Shown: in pieces, positions 7,746 through 8,937 of the stretch
How the letters are laid out: each line of letters opens with the position of its first letter
Numbering within the stretch: the stretch's first letter is position 1
Assembly: GCA_937892315.1 (NCBI GenBank)
Contig: CALAVF010000206.1
Span: 1-8,937 of the forward strand
Length of the DNA: 8,937 bases
Source of the DNA: an uncultured Prevotellaceae bacterium
GTDB lineage: Bacteria; Bacteroidota; Bacteroidia; Bacteroidales; Bacteroidaceae
Direction of reading: 5' to 3'
Translations under genes and position numbers: made by a program
Notes under the pieces: generated by a model
The model's database searches: none
Told to the model about the DNA's origin: nothing
The model's input: only the letters and a program-made list of their open reading frames with translations

Positions 7746-7765
7746 TCATTCTTCATTTCCTCATC
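7724..7765. repeat. Heptad-built 42-bp direct repeat, copy A
   Basis: Contains four 7-bp units of TTCTTCA type (7728-7755; the third begins CTC). It matches copy B at 8767-8808 in 39 of 42 positions in the same orientation. On the minus strand it reads as purine-rich TGAAGAA units. It overlaps the end of the DUF5715 gene: the stop codon (plus-strand TCA, 7761-7763) sits inside the repeat. Confidence 0.8.
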
Positions 7766-8750
7766 TGCATGTCAGATGAAAGCACCCCTGTTTCCTTTCA
7801 TATTTCACGTAGCACTTCTGTTGTTGCCGCAGGTCGTAAAGCACCTCTGCAAGCACCTGCTTCATGGGTTCGTTCCATCGGAGCAGGGTGGCATCGCTCT
7901 CGTAGGTGCCAGTGACAGGCATAAAGCGGTTGTACGCGATATCCACTGTTGTTCCGTAGCAGTGGCACGAATTGGTCGTCGCATTTTTATTGCCCCTTTG
8001 CAGGTTCGACACGTCATCCGTTGTGCGGAGTACAGACGTAATCATGGGCAGATGAGGAGGCAGCCCCTTCACTTGGCACGAATCAAGAAAATTCAGGCAG
8101 ATGGTGTTGAGCAATTGCTGTGCTCGTGGCACCAGATAGGGGATGGAGTGGGTGAGGTCATCCACTGTGTAGAAAGGCGAATGGCAGATATTGACCAGTT
8201 TGTGACGCTTGACCAACTTCTCTGCCTCTTTGCGAGTACGCACAGGACGGATGCCATATCGTTGAGCCGCAAGAATCTGTATGTCCTGAATGTCAGGGAA
8301 ACAATCAGCATAACTTCTCACTCCACGGATGCGGTGAGGGTTTTTAGGATGGGCGGGGTCTTTGATGGGATGCTCAATCAGCAGATTATCCTCTGGCTCA
8401 TTGACAATCGTCTCGTGATGAGAATAGTCAAAAGGCATTGAATCAGGCTCTGCATCATAAAGAATCGGCTCTTCAATGGCACTGTCCTCCTTCGCGTCGC
8501 CCTCTTCTTCCGGTTCTTCTTTCGCCAATTCAATCAACTCTTCTTCAGGAATCACCTCCTCGCCTGTCAGATAAGCAACATGCTCATCCTCATTCGGTTG
8601 CGATGTCTCCACTTGAATAGGCACTTCGATGGCGAATCCGTATCGTATAGCAGCAAAGAGCCCCATCACGAGGCAAAACGTGATGAGGAACTTTGGCTTG
8701 CTATATCGAGATTTCTTTTCTTTCTTCTTCAATGTCTCTTCAGTCTTCAT
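7761..8750 (-). CDS. DUF5715-like membrane-anchored protein with M15-type zinc-peptidase motif
   Basis: 329 aa. The N-terminus is a basic cytoplasmic stretch (about 1-20, Lys/Arg-rich) followed by a single hydrophobic helix (about 21-40, FLITFCLVMGLFAAIRYGF), so it is probably an uncleaved signal anchor with the rest in the periplasm. Residues about 50-130 form a very acidic, low-complexity linker (GEEVIPEEELIEL, EEPEEEGDAKEDS). The C-terminal 190 residues carry TSVLRTTDDVSNLQRGN, then SCHCYGTTVDIAYNRF and a final GCFHLTCR. His263, Asp270 and His325 match the zinc triad of LAS/M15-type murein peptidases (SxHxxGxxxD … fxHx). A peptidoglycan-peptide hydrolase role is inference. Many Cys residues (150, 189, 218, 225, 262, 264, 313, 323, 328) suggest disulfides. 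No Shine-Dalgarno site is seen before the ATG, as is common in Bacteroidetes. It lies 53 bases after malQ in the same direction. Confidence 0.8.
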   Translation of the reverse strand: MKTEETLKKKEKKSRYSKPKFLITFCLVMGLFAAIRYGFAIEVPIQVETSQPNEDEHVAYLTGEEVIPEEELIELAKEEPEEEGDAKEDSAIEEPILYDAEPDSMPFDYSHHETIVNEPEDNLLIEHPIKDPAHPKNPHRIRGVRSYADCFPDIQDIQILAAQRYGIRPVRTRKEAEKLVKRHKLVNICHSPFYTVDDLTHSIPYLVPRAQQLLNTICLNFLDSCQVKGLPPHLPMITSVLRTTDDVSNLQRGNKNATTNSCHCYGTTVDIAYNRFMPVTGTYESDATLLRWNEPMKQVLAEVLYDLRQQQKCYVKYERKQGCFHLTCR

Positions 8751-8766
8751 TGGCTATGCCAAACAA

Positions 8767-8808
8767 AAGATTCTTCATTTTTCACTCTTCATTCTTCATG
8801 TCCTCACC
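8767..8808. repeat. Heptad-built 42-bp direct repeat, copy B
   Basis: Second copy of the repeat at 7724-7765, with differences at 8780, 8800 and 8807. The heptads run 8771-8798 (TTCTTCA, TTTTTCA, CTCTTCA, TTCTTCA). It fills most of the gap between malQ and the DUF5715 gene and contains the malQ stop codon (plus-strand TCA, 8804-8806) at the same offset at which copy A contains the DUF5715 stop. It lacks the inverted-repeat partner that gives copy A its hairpin. Confidence 0.8.
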
Positions 8809-8937
8809 CTCTCCCCGAGTTCTCAATGAGGGCACGGAGTTTAGCGTTAAATTTGTCTGCATGTAGCAATTGTTCTACAGACAGATGCATTCTGTATCGC
8901 CAGTAGTGACGCGGATTGGCGGGGATGTTGATACGCT
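8804..8937 (-). CDS. malQ: 4-alpha-glucanotransferase (GH77), C-terminal 43 codons only
   Basis: Reading the minus strand from the right edge gives RINIPANPRHYWRYRMHLSV, then EQLLHADKFN and AKLRALIENSGRG before TGA. The block 'RINIPANPRHYWRYRMH' is typical of the extreme C-terminus of Bacteroidetes and plant DPE2-like GH77 amylomaltases, which disproportionate maltodextrins in the cytoplasm. The catalytic residues lie outside the window, so the call rests on this tail alone. The last residues (ENSGRG) run into the heptad repeat, which provides the stop codon. Transcription probably continues into the DUF5715 gene 53 bases downstream. Confidence 0.72.
   Translation of the reverse strand, partial: RINIPANPRHYWRYRMHLSVEQLLHADKFNAKLRALIENSGRG

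Noticed and set aside
7714..7760. CRISPR array or small tandem-repeat gene suggested by the repeated TTCTTCA units
   Set aside because: The units are 7 bp with no spacers, and only four occur per copy, so this is a short heptad repeat and not an array.
7776..8441. 221-codon plus-strand open frame opposite the DUF5715 gene
   Set aside because: The minus-strand frame has a membrane anchor and a zinc motif at the C-terminus; the plus-strand product has no recognisable domain and no coherent start context.
8751..8803. Bacteroidetes-type promoter (TAnnTTTG) for the DUF5715 gene
   Set aside because: The minus strand holds a TTTTGTTTGG stretch but no TAnnTTTG with a correctly spaced upstream TTTG/TTG; most of the gap is the heptad repeat.

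Overview
The window looks like chromosomal DNA from a Bacteroidales bacterium, probably Prevotella-like. The evidence is the protein families and their wording: 'SHEIRIPLNAVVGF'-type histidine kinases, a 'GHGDD…FSSN' CobD, a DUF5715 protein and a GH77 C-terminus ending 'PRHYWRYRMH'. Starts also lack clear Shine-Dalgarno sites. The genus is inference.

Positions 1-7713 hold five plus-strand genes with no real gaps. The first (already open at base 1) is a sensor histidine kinase with an unusual plan: a HisKA/HATPase core, a membrane segment, a periplasmic substrate-binding-like sensor, a second membrane segment, a PAS-like linker and a second HisKA/HATPase core, all in one frame. It overlaps cobD (threonine-phosphate decarboxylase). 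Then come cbiB (adenosylcobinamide-phosphate synthase) after a 1-base gap, a 13-TM sodium:solute symporter that starts inside the cbiB stop (TGATG), and a C5-cytosine DNA methyltransferase that starts inside the symporter stop (ATGA). CobD and CbiB act together in cobalamin assembly: CobD makes (R)-1-amino-2-propanol phosphate and CbiB attaches it to adenosylcobyric acid. Why a kinase, a symporter and a methyltransferase share this transcript is not evident from sequence.

A possible bidirectional terminator hairpin follows the methyltransferase. Beyond it, on the minus strand, lie a membrane-anchored DUF5715 protein with an M15-like zinc triad and a long acidic linker, and the last 43 codons of a 4-alpha-glucanotransferase (malQ) entering from the right edge. 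The two minus-strand genes run malQ then DUF5715, converging on the cobalamin-type operon. Two near-identical 42-bp direct repeats, made of TTCTTCA-type heptads, flank the DUF5715 gene; each contains the stop codon of the minus-strand gene it follows, at the same offset.

No RNA gene, CRISPR array, insertion sequence or riboswitch was seen, and no stretch over 300 bases lacks a gene. The points most worth a second look are the fused double kinase, the apparently solitary methyltransferase in a cobalamin-type operon, and the stop-codon-carrying heptad repeats.
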